From assembly GCA_947630045.1 (NCBI GenBank), contig CANRGC010000016.1, positions 1 through 43,401 on the forward strand: 43,401 nt of DNA, read 5' to 3'. The notes beneath the pieces are model-generated. The model did no database searches, was not told the DNA's origin, and saw only the letters and a list, made by a program, of their open reading frames with translations. Shown in pieces: positions 33,571-42,535 of the stretch. This stretch comes from Candidatus Gastranaerophilales bacterium. Its GTDB lineage: Bacteria; Cyanobacteriota; Vampirovibrionia; Gastranaerophilales; Gastranaerophilaceae. The stretch's first letter is position 1. The number at the start of each line of letters is the position of its first letter. The translations under genes and the position numbers were made by a program.

Positions 33571-35529
33571 TTAAACTTTGCTGTAATAAGACTTTGATAA
33601 TACTATATCATGTTTTTCATTATTTTTATTAATTTCTTCGTCTATTCTAAGGCTTATGAAATCGTAAGCTTTTCTGTCAAGCCCCGATATAAAAACTTTG
33701 GTGATACATTTATCATCCGCACAATTTATAAACTCTTTTGAATTTTTTGTTAACTTTATTATGTTTTCATCTTTAAGACGGTTATAAAATTCAGGAGTTT
33801 GTCCGTTTTCTTTAATGATAAAATAAGCGGTTTCACTTGCATTTTTTATCTTTAAATTTAATTCCGTTTCAAAAGCCTTGCTTTCGGAATATACCGGCAA
33901 AACAATGTTAAATGTTGAGCCTTCGTTTTTGACCGAATCAACCCAAATTCCGCCGAGGTGTGCGTCTATAAAATGTTTGGTAATTGTAAGCCCAAGCCCA
34001 ATTCCGCCCGTGTTTCTCGAAAGTGAATTTTCAATTTGCGAGAATTTATCAAAAATTTTAGGAATATCCTCTTTTTCAATTCCCACTCCCGTGTCTTTAA
34101 CGTAAATTCTTATAAAGCCGCCCTTATATTCTTTGGCATAAGGTGAAATTAATTTATCTTTTTCAACAGAGGTCAACAATTCCGCCCCCAAGGAAATCTG
34201 CCCGTTTTCGTTGGTAAATTTAAGCGCATTTGTAATTATATTTGATAAAATTTGATCTATTCTGTGAGAATCTATGTAAACGTCAGGCAAATTTTTATCC
34301 GCATTGAAAGAAAATTCAATTTTTTTGGCGGATGCCTGATTTTTAAACGTGTTATAAGCAAGCTCAAGCGAATTGTAAATAGGAGTTTTTTTGAATTGAA
34401 AATCAAATTTACCGGTTTGCATTCGTGACAAATCAAGCAAGTCTTCAATTATCCCCGATAATCTTGAAACATTTCTTTTCGCCATTTGAGCAAAGTTTTT
34501 ATTAACATCTCCTATTTTGCCGCCCTGTTCCGACAAAATTATATTAAGGGCGTTGTTAATGGGCGTTAAAGGAGTTCTTAATTCATGAGAAACAATTGAA
34601 ACAAATTCCGATTTAATTTTTTCAAGCCTCGTTAATTCAAGGTTTGCATTCTTTATTTCTTCATATAAAACCGCACTTCTTAAAGGGGGCAATATCTGAT
34701 GTACGATAGATTGAAAACAAGCGCCGTCTTCTTTTGTAAACGGATTTTTTCTGAAAACTTCAATTATTCCTTCAAACTTGTCTTTTATGATGATTGGCGC
34801 AATTAAAGTATCAAAATTTGATAAAGTTGAATCATAAAACTCGTTTTTATATGAAGGTTTAACGTTTTGAATGATTTCAACTTCATATTTTGAAGGTTTA
34901 ATTTCATTCAGCCCCTCTTGTTTTGCGGAAATTGCGAGTCTTTTTATAAGGTTTGAATTGGTTTCATCTGTTGTTTTTTTAAGCGAATTTATATAAAATT
35001 TTAATTTTTCGTCTTCAAGGTTTTCTTTAAAAAGTGCGCAGGCAACATCAAAACTTAAAATTCTTTCAAAGGTTTCAAACATAACCTCGTAAAGCTTTTC
35101 TTTATCTAAAGTGCCCGCAAATTTTGAGCTTGCATTATAAAAAGTGTCTATTTGGTATAAGTTTTTTTTCAACTCCAAATTTTCTTTTTGCAAAACAGAA
35201 AACTTTTCTTTATTTTTATATGAAAGATTAATTTCATTAATTAAAAACTCTTTGTTTACAGGCTTCAATATTGTTTTAACCCCGTATTTTGAACATTCTT
35301 CAAAGTTTTCATTTTCCGCAAGGCAAAAAATTTCATATTCTTTAGCTGAATTTTTGTTTGATAATTCCATTAAAATCATTTTAGAGTTTTCAATCTCGTA
35401 ATCTAAAATGATAATATCCGGCTCAAAATCAAACATATCGGAACTAAAAGCCTCAAACACTTTTAAATTAAAAGAAGCAAGAAAACTTTCATATTCTTTA
35501 TTTTTTGAAATTAAAACAATATTTGCCAT
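33571..35529 (-). CDS. cytosolic histidine kinase with degenerate receiver and GAF-like domains
   Basis: 652 residues from ATG 35529, chosen because the extended -10 TGTTAAAAT ends seven bases upstream; a longer frame to 35604 would include the promoter. Residues 1-110 resemble a receiver with IILDYEIEN and ILKPVNKE but without the N-terminal acidic pair. A GAF-like domain (about 130-290) follows, then a coiled coil. HisKA has SHELRTPLTP with His315; the ATPase has NIITNALKFT, DTGVGI and GGIGLGLTITKHF. The C-terminal about 110 residues are unrecognised. Stop is 29 bases before the receiver gene. Confidence 0.88.
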   Translation of the reverse strand: MANIVLISKNKEYESFLASFNLKVFEAFSSDMFDFEPDIIILDYEIENSKMILMELSNKNSAKEYEIFCLAENENFEECSKYGVKTILKPVNKEFLINEINLSYKNKEKFSVLQKENLELKKNLYQIDTFYNASSKFAGTLDKEKLYEVMFETFERILSFDVACALFKENLEDEKLKFYINSLKKTTDETNSNLIKRLAISAKQEGLNEIKPSKYEVEIIQNVKPSYKNEFYDSTLSNFDTLIAPIIIKDKFEGIIEVFRKNPFTKEDGACFQSIVHQILPPLRSAVLYEEIKNANLELTRLEKIKSEFVSIVSHELRTPLTPINNALNIILSEQGGKIGDVNKNFAQMAKRNVSRLSGIIEDLLDLSRMQTGKFDFQFKKTPIYNSLELAYNTFKNQASAKKIEFSFNADKNLPDVYIDSHRIDQILSNIITNALKFTNENGQISLGAELLTSVEKDKLISPYAKEYKGGFIRIYVKDTGVGIEKEDIPKIFDKFSQIENSLSRNTGGIGLGLTITKHFIDAHLGGIWVDSVKNEGSTFNIVLPVYSESKAFETELNLKIKNASETAYFIIKENGQTPEFYNRLKDENIIKLTKNSKEFINCADDKCITKVFISGLDRKAYDFISLRIDEEINKNNEKHDIVLSKSYYSKV

Positions 35530-35536
35530 AATGAGA

Positions 35537-35545
35537 ATTTTAACA
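35537..35545 (-). promoter_or_regulatory. extended -10 promoter of the kinase-receiver-ATPase operon (leaderless)
   Basis: The minus strand reads TGTTAAAAT, with the hexamer ending seven bases before ATG 35529. No Shine-Dalgarno. Confidence 0.55.
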
Positions 35546-35657
35546 GTTTTTTTAATCACAGGCATAAAGTTAACAATATTTTTTGATTTAAAATAACTTA
35601 ACAAAAGCGTATCAGCCGTTTTTTGATAAAGTGTGAAAAATACTATTATTAAAGGGG

Positions 35658-35686
35658 TTGCGGGATTTTTTTATTTGTGTTATAAT
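35658..35686 (+). promoter_or_regulatory. full -35/-10 promoter of the phosphodiester glycosidase gene
   Basis: TTGCGG at 35658-35663 and TATAAT at 35681-35686, with exactly 17 bases between, plus a TGT extension before the -10. It gives a leader of about 90 bases to ATG 35784. The strongest promoter match in the window. Confidence 0.8.
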
Positions 35687-35783
35687 AGTAGTAGAGCCAG
35701 CCAGACTTTTAAATTTTGAAAATTTCGTTAAAAAATATATATCCCCAGTAAATATAGATAAACAAAAGAAATTGGAAGCAGAA

Positions 35784-37082
35784 ATGAATGCGGCTCAAAC
35801 AACTTTGATATTTTCCACGCAAGATGGCAGAATGTTATCCTGCAAGAGGTGGTTTATATCAATTATGGTTTTCAATTTCAATGCGCTCATTTTACTTCTT
35901 TTCGGTTTGGGATTTTTGGGGTGTTTTCAAGCGCAAAATCCTACTCTTGCAATGGAAACGCCCTCAAAAGTCCATGTAAGTGAAATAAATGAACAAAACG
36001 AACTTGTAAACTGGCTGGATAAAATGTCAGTCAAATATGCAAGATATAAGCTCAGCTATCCCAAAGACGGAATTATTCACGCCAAAGGAACCGCAGCGGC
36101 AGGCAAAAATCTTGTCAGGGTAAACATTATAGAGATAAACAGAAAAGTTAACCCTTCTCTTGAAATAAAGCCCCAAACAGGTTCGAGTTATTTGAATTCA
36201 AGAGTAAAAATTAAAACCATTGCCTCAAAAAATAACGCAATTGCCGCAATTAACGGCGGATATTTTAAACCCCAGACCGGTGTTCCTCTGGGCGCTTTAA
36301 TGATTGATAACGAACTTTTAACGGGTCCGATTTATAAAAGAGCCGCAATAGGCTTTAATTCGGATGGAACTTATTCGGTAGGAAAAACGGATATAAAATT
36401 CTATTTACAAAATAAAAAAATCAACATAAAAGTCGATAATATAAATCAGCCGAGAATGCTCTCTACCTATACACTTTTATATAACGACAGGTGGGGCGCA
36501 AAATCTCCGCCGCCGCCAAAATACGGCTTGAACGTCGTAATTCAAAACGGTATGGTAAAAGGAATGTTTCATGAGGCTGTACCAATCTCAAAAGGCGATA
36601 TGGTAATTTCGGCGCCTTCCGCAATCGCAAAAAGCCTTTTAGGACAAAAGAAACTGTCTTTAAAGATTGAATATCCGAAAGCCTTTGAAAAATCGGAACA
36701 TATTGTTTCAGGCGGACCTTTTTTAATCAAGGATGGTGAGATTTATATTGATACAAATGAGGAGAAACTCTCCGCAATAGGCGGCAGAAACCCGAGAACC
36801 ATGATTGGTTACACAAAAAATAATGACCTTATAATGGTGACGGTTGACGGCAGAGAAAAACATTCGGTGGGCATGAGCCTTTATGAGGGTGCGCAATTTA
36901 TGAAAAAATTGGGCTGCGAAAACGCAATAAACTTGGACGGTGGCTCATCAAGCGTTATGTATATAAACGGCGTTGTTACAAATCTTCCGCCCGAAACAGG
37001 CGGAATTCCCATTGCGGGTGCGATTACGGTTGTTCAAAAGCAAATTACCGCAACAGGCAAAGAAAATACAGATGAAATGTAA
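35784..37082 (+). CDS. NAGPA-like phosphodiester glycosidase-domain protein
   Basis: 432 residues from ATG 35784, with GGAAG six bases upstream; the longer frame to 35658 starts inside the promoter and is rejected. An N-terminal membrane anchor (about 26-48, LILLLFGLGFLGC) leads to a phosphodiester glycosidase domain (PF09992-type). It has AAINGGYFKP, GALMIDNELLTG, IGGRNPRTMIGYT, DGREKHSVGM and NLDGGSSSVMYING, the last being the family hallmark. The human relative removes GlcNAc from a phosphodiester in lysosomal enzymes; in bacteria, members probably act on wall or envelope glycan phosphodiesters. The Cys at the end of the anchor is not a good lipobox. Confidence 0.9.
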   Translation: MNAAQTTLIFSTQDGRMLSCKRWFISIMVFNFNALILLLFGLGFLGCFQAQNPTLAMETPSKVHVSEINEQNELVNWLDKMSVKYARYKLSYPKDGIIHAKGTAAAGKNLVRVNIIEINRKVNPSLEIKPQTGSSYLNSRVKIKTIASKNNAIAAINGGYFKPQTGVPLGALMIDNELLTGPIYKRAAIGFNSDGTYSVGKTDIKFYLQNKKINIKVDNINQPRMLSTYTLLYNDRWGAKSPPPPKYGLNVVIQNGMVKGMFHEAVPISKGDMVISAPSAIAKSLLGQKKLSLKIEYPKAFEKSEHIVSGGPFLIKDGEIYIDTNEEKLSAIGGRNPRTMIGYTKNNDLIMVTVDGREKHSVGMSLYEGAQFMKKLGCENAINLDGGSSSVMYINGVVTNLPPETGGIPIAGAITVVQKQITATGKENTDEM

Positions 37083-37232
37083 CAAATTTTTAATATATTC
37101 TTAATATATATGTTATATATAATATATCGGGGGAATATCATGAGTGGTTAGTTCTTCTCTTTTCCACTCCTTCCTCCATTATAATACGAAATTTCAGGCG
37201 GTGTCGGCTTTTTCGCTCATCGCCTTTTTATT

Positions 37233-37733
37233 TTATATATATTTTGAAACTATATTAATAACTTTGCCCAGCTTTTCGCTGCTTATGCTTGAAAGCCCGT
37301 CCGTGGCTCCTTTAAATTTTTTGTTTGCATAATCATTAAAAGCTTTTATTCTTTCTTCTTCGTTTGTAAATTCATTTCTTATTGCCAATAATTCATTATG
37401 GTCAAAGAATTTACCGCCGCAATTGTAACATTCGTCAATTTCAATCTTTTTTAGTACACTTGCATAATTTTTAACCATATCATGACCGCACACGGGACAA
37501 ATTCTTGTTTTTTCTTCATCGGTTTTTTCAAACGTTTTATTTTTGATTGCTTCTAAAACCGGTGTTATGTCTTCTTTTTGTTCGTCAACTTTTTTAAATT
37601 CTCTGTTATCAAGATAAATGCCGCCACACCCGTCAAGACAGATATCTATATTAAAGCCTTGTTCTTTAAGATAGATTTTCGTCATTTTTTTGCCGCATGC
37701 GGGACAGTTAATTAAATCTAAAGTATCAGCCAT
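37233..37733 (-). CDS. two-zinc-ribbon protein (zf-TFIIB type)
   Basis: 166 residues. Two similar zinc ribbons: CPACGKKM with CLDGCGGIYLD (about 10-45), and CPVCGHDM with CYNCGGKFFD (about 77-112). The CxxCG, CxxCGG and Leu-Asp or Phe-Asp pattern is that of the zf-TFIIB (PF13453) family, whose function is mostly unknown. The C-terminus is helical and Lys-rich. Ribosome site AAGGGGAAAT upstream. It diverges from alaS. Confidence 0.85.
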   Translation of the reverse strand: MADTLDLINCPACGKKMTKIYLKEQGFNIDICLDGCGGIYLDNREFKKVDEQKEDITPVLEAIKNKTFEKTDEEKTRICPVCGHDMVKNYASVLKKIEIDECYNCGGKFFDHNELLAIRNEFTNEEERIKAFNDYANKKFKGATDGLSSISSEKLGKVINIVSKYI

Positions 37734-37842
37734 TTTTTATTTCCCCTTATATAATAAAGATAGAATATAGTTTTTTGCACTTTTTGTCAAAATTATTTCT
37801 ATGGTATTATTTACATAAAAATGTATGTTAAAGGTTTAAAAA

Positions 37843-40485
37843 ATGAAAACTTCAGCTGAAATAAGAGAAATGTTTTTAAGTTTCTTTGAAAAGAAACATA
37901 ATTCAACACGTGTTAAAAGTTCGTCTTTGGTGCCTGACAACCCGACAATTTTATTGACAACGGCAGGCATGGTTCAATTTATGCCATATTATCTCGGGTT
38001 GGAAAAACCGCCCTATGACCCGCCAAGAGCCGTCAGCTGCCAAAAGTGTGCACGTGCGGGGGGAAAAGATTCTGATATTGAAAATGTCGGAAGAACCCCG
38101 AGACACCATACATTTTTTGAAATGCTTGGCAATTTCAGCTTTGGTGATTATTATAAAAAAGAAGTTATTCCATGGGCTTGGGAATTTGTTACAAGTAAAG
38201 AATATTTAGGCTTGGACAAATCAAGACTCTGGATAACAATTTTTGAAACGGACGATGAAGCTTTTGAAATTTGGAAATCTGTCGGAGTTTTGCCCGAGAG
38301 AATTTTAAGAAAAGGCAAAAAAGATAATTTCTGGGGGCCTCCGGGGGCGTCAGGTTCTTGCGGGCCTTGTTCCGAAATTCATTATGATTTGGGCGAACAC
38401 TTGAAATGTTCTGATGATTGCTCAATTGCAACTTGTGAGTGTAACAGGTGGGTTGAAATTTGGAATCTTGTATTTACGGAACTTTTTCAAGATGAAAACG
38501 GAAATCAAAGCCCTCTTGATAAGAAAAACGTAGATACAGGCATGGGGCTGGAAAGAATTGCCATGGTATGTCAGGGGGTTGAATCAACTTTTGAAACCGA
38601 TCTTTTAAAGTCAATAATTGATAAAGTCTCGGAAATTTCAGGCAAAAAATATAAAGAAAATGAAAAGACGGATGTTTCCTTAAGAATTGTAACCGACCAT
38701 GCCCGCTGTGTTTCATTTATGATAGCTGACGGAATTTTGCCCACAAATGAAGGCAGAGGTTATGTTTTAAGAATGATTTTAAGACGTGCGCTTCGCCATG
38801 GCTATCTTTTGGGCTTAGAAATGCCGTTTATGGCGCCTGTTGTCGATAAAGTGATTGAAAACTACGGTGAATTTTACCCCGAACTTGTTGAAAATAAAGA
38901 AAAAATTCAAAAAGTTATTTTGTCTGAAGAAGAAAGGTTTAAACAGACCATTCAAAGGGGCTACAGCCAGATAGAAGAAATTTTTGTCAATGTTAAAAAG
39001 TCTGAAACAATGACTATGTCAGGCGAAGATGCATTTAAACTGTATGATACTTTCGGTTTTCCTTTTGAACTAACTAAAGAAATTGCCGAAGAACAAGGCA
39101 TAAAAGTTGATGAGGAAGGCTTTAAACTTGAAATGAAGGCTCAAAAAGAAAGAGCAAGAGCTTCAATGCAAAAGGTTATTTTAACGGATGACCTTCATTA
39201 TACAAATAACCCCGATACCAAATTTGTCGGTTATGAGCAAAATGAAGCTTCCGCAAAGGTTCTTGCCATTGTAAAAGACAATAAAGAGGTTGATTTTATT
39301 GAAAACGAACAGGCGGACGTTATTCTTGATATAACACCGTTTTATGCCGAATCGGGCGGTCAAATCGGCGACAGCGGAAAAATTAATGATTTTTGTGTCG
39401 AAAAAACTTTCAAGGCGGGAAAAGTTTTTGTTCACAGAGGCCTTGGCACTTTGAAAAAAGGCGATGAAGTTTTAGCGAAGATAGACCTTGAAAAAAGGGA
39501 AGAAATCAGAAAACATCACTCTTTAGCCCACCTTCTTCAAGCGGCGCTTATAAAAGTTTTGGGCTCTGAGGTTCATCAGGCGGGTTCACAAGTTGAGCCT
39601 GACAGAACAAGGTTTGATTTTTCATTCTCAAGGGCTTCATCCAAAGAAGAACTAAAAAAAGTTGAAAACATTATAAACGGCTGGATAAAAAAAGGTTTAA
39701 AAGGCGAAACAAAGATAATGAGCCTTGATGAAGCGAAACTTTCAGGCGCAACAGCTTTGTTTAATGAAAAATATGGCGAAACGGTTCGTGTGGTAAGTTT
39801 TTCCGACGGCGATAACACTGTTTCAAAAGAACTTTGCGGCGGATGTCATGTTAAAGACACAAAAGATTTAAGACTTGCAAAAATTGTGTCCGAATCCGCA
39901 ATTTCTCAAGGGGTCAGAAGAATTGAGATTATCTGTTCCGATTCCGCACTAAATTACTTAAATTTAAAGTCAGATTTAATAAATGAAATTGCACAAAATT
40001 ATAAGATTAAACCTGATGAAATAAAAGAAAAAATTGAAAAATTGACAGATGAAATTAAATCGAAAAACCTTGAAATAACCGAGCTTGAAAGTAAAATTAC
40101 CGCAGCAAAATTTGATTCTCTCATGCAAAGGGCGCAAGATGTTGAAATTAAAGGTCAAGAAGGCAAGCTTTTCATTTCTATGACCGAAGATTTACCCACA
40201 GGCGCAATAAGGCTTGGGGTTGAAATGCTTGCAAAAAAACTCGGCAAAGAATCAATCATTGTATTATGCTCTAAAAAGCCTGACGGCGGCGCCGTTGTTA
40301 TTTCAAAAGTAACTGACGGTTTTGTTAAAGCCGGAGTTCAAGCGGGCGCTATTGTTTCAAAAATAACAAAACTTATGGGCGGAAACGGCGGCGGAAAGCC
40401 CAATATGGCACAAGGTTCCGCAAAAGACATATCTTGCGCCCTTCAAATTCTTTCCGACTTGGAAAAAGAAATAAAAGAAGGATAA
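37843..40485 (+). CDS. alaS: alanyl-tRNA synthetase
   Basis: 880 residues, normal length. The catalytic core carries class II motifs (for example GRTPRHHTFFEMLGNFSFG and VDTGMGLERIAM). The editing domain keeps HSLAH at 559-563 and CGGCH at 665-669, the zinc-binding hydrolytic site that removes Ser and Gly from tRNA-Ala. The C-terminal C-Ala domain has GGNGGGKPNMAQGSAKD near the end, followed by a helical tail. It charges tRNA-Ala in the cytoplasm. It starts 109 bases from the divergent zinc ribbon gene and ends at a terminator. Confidence 0.97.
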   Translation: MKTSAEIREMFLSFFEKKHNSTRVKSSSLVPDNPTILLTTAGMVQFMPYYLGLEKPPYDPPRAVSCQKCARAGGKDSDIENVGRTPRHHTFFEMLGNFSFGDYYKKEVIPWAWEFVTSKEYLGLDKSRLWITIFETDDEAFEIWKSVGVLPERILRKGKKDNFWGPPGASGSCGPCSEIHYDLGEHLKCSDDCSIATCECNRWVEIWNLVFTELFQDENGNQSPLDKKNVDTGMGLERIAMVCQGVESTFETDLLKSIIDKVSEISGKKYKENEKTDVSLRIVTDHARCVSFMIADGILPTNEGRGYVLRMILRRALRHGYLLGLEMPFMAPVVDKVIENYGEFYPELVENKEKIQKVILSEEERFKQTIQRGYSQIEEIFVNVKKSETMTMSGEDAFKLYDTFGFPFELTKEIAEEQGIKVDEEGFKLEMKAQKERARASMQKVILTDDLHYTNNPDTKFVGYEQNEASAKVLAIVKDNKEVDFIENEQADVILDITPFYAESGGQIGDSGKINDFCVEKTFKAGKVFVHRGLGTLKKGDEVLAKIDLEKREEIRKHHSLAHLLQAALIKVLGSEVHQAGSQVEPDRTRFDFSFSRASSKEELKKVENIINGWIKKGLKGETKIMSLDEAKLSGATALFNEKYGETVRVVSFSDGDNTVSKELCGGCHVKDTKDLRLAKIVSESAISQGVRRIEIICSDSALNYLNLKSDLINEIAQNYKIKPDEIKEKIEKLTDEIKSKNLEITELESKITAAKFDSLMQRAQDVEIKGQEGKLFISMTEDLPTGAIRLGVEMLAKKLGKESIIVLCSKKPDGGAVVISKVTDGFVKAGVQAGAIVSKITKLMGGNGGGKPNMAQGSAKDISCALQILSDLEKEIKEG

Positions 40486-40503
40486 TTTAAAAAAAGAATA
40501 ATT

Positions 40504-40532
40504 AAGCCGATTTCAAACAATCGGCTTTTTTA
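40504..40532. terminator. intrinsic terminator after alaS
   Basis: AAGCCGATT-TCAAAC-AATCGGCTT followed by T-rich sequence. The minus strand also has A/T-rich flanks, so it could serve the convergent gene at 40540. Confidence 0.85.
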
Positions 40533-40539
40533 TTAAAAA

Positions 40540-41184
40540 CTAAAAGAAAAAGTTTGGTTTCGGGGTTTGTTCGTGTAAAACGCCGCCCGCACAAACAATT
40601 TCGATAACTTTTAAAAGAAAATCTCTCGGAGCGTCAACATGACTCAATAAAGATTTTTGGTTATCTTTATGGCGAATTGTCATTATTACGTTCTGGTTTT
40701 TTTCGGCGGGAACGTATAAAGAGGCAATTTCATTGTTTAAAAGAACTTTAATTTGTTCTTCATAGTCGCTGACTCCCTGCATAAGTTTTACATAACTTCC
40801 GTTTACGGCAAAAATTCTTCCGCACAAAAGCGGGTTTTCGCCTTCTCTTTGAAGGGCTTTTGGCGAAGTATTATAACGGGATGTAAAACTTATTGTGTGC
40901 CATAAAATGTTAATTGTGGCAATTGTTTTTGTAGAGTCTATTTCGCAATAAATGTTCCCCGAGGGAATGTTCCTTACGTTAAAAGACTGTTTCAGGGAAT
41001 CAACAATGCTGTTCATAATTTCCGCCATTTTGATAAAAATGTCGTTTGTATTTTGATTAGATTTTTGAAAATCAAGAAATTGTTTATACATATGAACGGC
41101 AACAAGCCCCGTTCTTTCTTGAACAACGGAAGATTTTCTTATATTGTCTTCTAAATTATTTAAACTTTCAAAGTTATTAGCCAA
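40540..41184 (-). CDS. unrecognised soluble protein
   Basis: 214 residues from a TTG at 41184; no in-frame ATG upstream, because a TAA lies two codons before. The next in-frame ATG would drop 31 residues, so the start is uncertain. The first half is a helical Asn/Gln-rich segment (MAEIMNSIVDSLKQSF). The second is a beta-rich domain (IYCEIDSTKTIATINIL, GRIFAVNGSYVKLMQG). No family recognised. The protein ends PKPNFFF. Convergent with alaS and divergent from the Xer gene. Confidence 0.7.
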   Translation of the reverse strand: MANNFESLNNLEDNIRKSSVVQERTGLVAVHMYKQFLDFQKSNQNTNDIFIKMAEIMNSIVDSLKQSFNVRNIPSGNIYCEIDSTKTIATINILWHTISFTSRYNTSPKALQREGENPLLCGRIFAVNGSYVKLMQGVSDYEEQIKVLLNNEIASLYVPAEKNQNVIMTIRHKDNQKSLLSHVDAPRDFLLKVIEIVCAGGVLHEQTPKPNFFF

Positions 41185-41315
41185 TTTTTCTTAACCATTT
41201 CTTTTAAAATCTTCAAAATTCATGTTAACTTAAAAATGAGGATTTACCACACTATAATATAATTTTTTTTACAATGGTTAAATACTTAATTTATATTAAT
41301 TTTTAAAAATGATTG

Positions 41316-41321
41316 TATAAT
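41316..41321 (+). promoter_or_regulatory. -10 box of the Xer recombinase gene (leaderless)
   Basis: TATAAT, preceded directly by TG, ends six bases before ATG 41328. The same layout as the REC-STAS gene promoter. No Shine-Dalgarno. Confidence 0.55.
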
Positions 41322-41327
41322 AAATTT

Positions 41328-42272
41328 ATGGCTGTAAGTGATAAATCAAAAGATTATTTTAAAGAGTTTGAATGTTATCTTAAACTTGAGAAAAATTTTT
41401 CCTCTCATACAGTTAGGGCATATTGTGCGGATGTTTTGTGTTTTTTGATTTGGGCGGGCGAAAAAGAAGTTTTTGAAATTGACGCCAAAAAATTTTCGGA
41501 ATACCTCTATTTTATTGGTCAGATGAACTATACAAAAACAACGGTTGCAAGAAAAATTGCCTCAATTCGTTCATTTTACAAATTTTTGTATAATATGGAA
41601 ATCGTTGATTATAACCCGACAGACACAACAAAAGGTCCAAAGCTTCCCAAAAATTTGCCTAATTTTTTAACAACTGAGGAAATTGAGCAAATTTTAACAA
41701 ATATAAAAATTGACACGCCTGCCGGTTATAGAAACCGTGTAATATTTGAACTTTTGTGGGTTTCAGGCATGAGAATTTCAGAATTGTCAGGCTTAAATTA
41801 TGAAAATTTAAATCTTGAACAAAACGAAATCAGAGTTTTCGGAAAAGGCGCAAAAGAAAGAATAGTGCTTGTTCCGGACAAAACAAAAACCCTTCTTTTA
41901 AATTATATTAATAATATTTCAGATATGATATGTAAAACCGACAAAACGGGCGCTTCGCCAATTTTTATAAATAACCATGGTTACAGATTACAAAATCAAA
42001 GCATAAGAAAAGCTCTTAAATCTGTCGTTGAGTCGATTGAGCTTACAAAACATGTTACTCCGCATGTTTTCAGACACTCTTTTGCAACAAAAATGATAGA
42101 AAACGGCGCAGACCTTAGAGTTGTGCAAGAATTGCTGGGACATGCAAGCATTTCAAATACTCAAATTTATACCCATATTTCAACCCAAAGGCTAAAATCT
42201 GTCTATGAATCCGCCCACCCAAGAGCGAAAATTCTGACGGACGAAGCGAACGAAGTGAGCGAAGCTCCGTAA
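41328..42272 (+). CDS. XerC/XerD-type tyrosine recombinase
   Basis: 314 residues from ATG 41328; a TTG at 41313 would lie in the promoter. An N-terminal SAM-like domain (about 10-95, FSSHTVRAYCADVLCFL) is followed by the catalytic domain. All catalytic residues are present: Arg in SGMRISELSG, Lys in GKGAKERIVLVP, His-x2-Arg in HVFRHSFAT, His in LGHASISNTQIYTH, and its Tyr. It is likely the chromosome-dimer resolvase. The last 16 or so residues (AKILTDEANEVSEAP) come from the first copy of the 137-bp repeat, which supplies the stop codon; a normal Xer would end near HPRA. Confidence 0.92.
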   Translation: MAVSDKSKDYFKEFECYLKLEKNFSSHTVRAYCADVLCFLIWAGEKEVFEIDAKKFSEYLYFIGQMNYTKTTVARKIASIRSFYKFLYNMEIVDYNPTDTTKGPKLPKNLPNFLTTEEIEQILTNIKIDTPAGYRNRVIFELLWVSGMRISELSGLNYENLNLEQNEIRVFGKGAKERIVLVPDKTKTLLLNYINNISDMICKTDKTGASPIFINNHGYRLQNQSIRKALKSVVESIELTKHVTPHVFRHSFATKMIENGADLRVVQELLGHASISNTQIYTHISTQRLKSVYESAHPRAKILTDEANEVSEAP

Positions 42273-42515
42273 TGCGAATGACGAGCGAAGTGAAAGAATT
42301 GTTTTTAAAAAACAATTCTGAAACGAAGTCCAAGGAATGAGCAATTAAGAATTTTCAAGAAGCGAAAATTCTGACGGACGAAGCGAACGAAGTGAGCGAA
42401 GCTCCGTAATGCGAATGACGAGCGAAGTGAAAGAATTGTTTTTAAAAAACAATTCTGAAACGAAGTCCAAGGAATGAGCAATTAAGAATTTTCAAGAAGC
42501 GAAAATTCTGACGGA
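42225..42515. repeat. 137-bp tandem repeat, two full copies and a partial third
   Basis: Copies start at 42225, 42362 and 42499 with GCGAAAATTCTGACGG. The first two are identical over 137 bases; the third diverges after GCGAAAATTCTGACGGAC. The unit holds the palindrome AGAATTGTTTTT-AAAAAACAATTCT (42295-42319, 42432-42456) and the junction hairpin GAATTTTC-AAGAAGC-GAAAATTC (42349-42371). The period is not a multiple of three. Confidence 0.9.
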
Positions 42516-42535
42516 CTAGCGAACGCAGTGAGCAC

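Noticed and set aside
35658-35783. N-terminal extension of the phosphodiester glycosidase from TTG 35658
   Set aside because: The region holds a -35/-10 promoter with 17-base spacing; GGAAG marks ATG 35784 as the start.
41190-41222. Ten-codon upstream frame before the 40540 gene as a regulatory leader peptide
   Set aside because: ATG to TAA in the same frame is present, but it lacks a ribosome site and attenuator hairpins.
42225-42535. CRISPR array
   Set aside because: The 137-bp units are contiguous and identical with no short spacers, and no cas gene is present.
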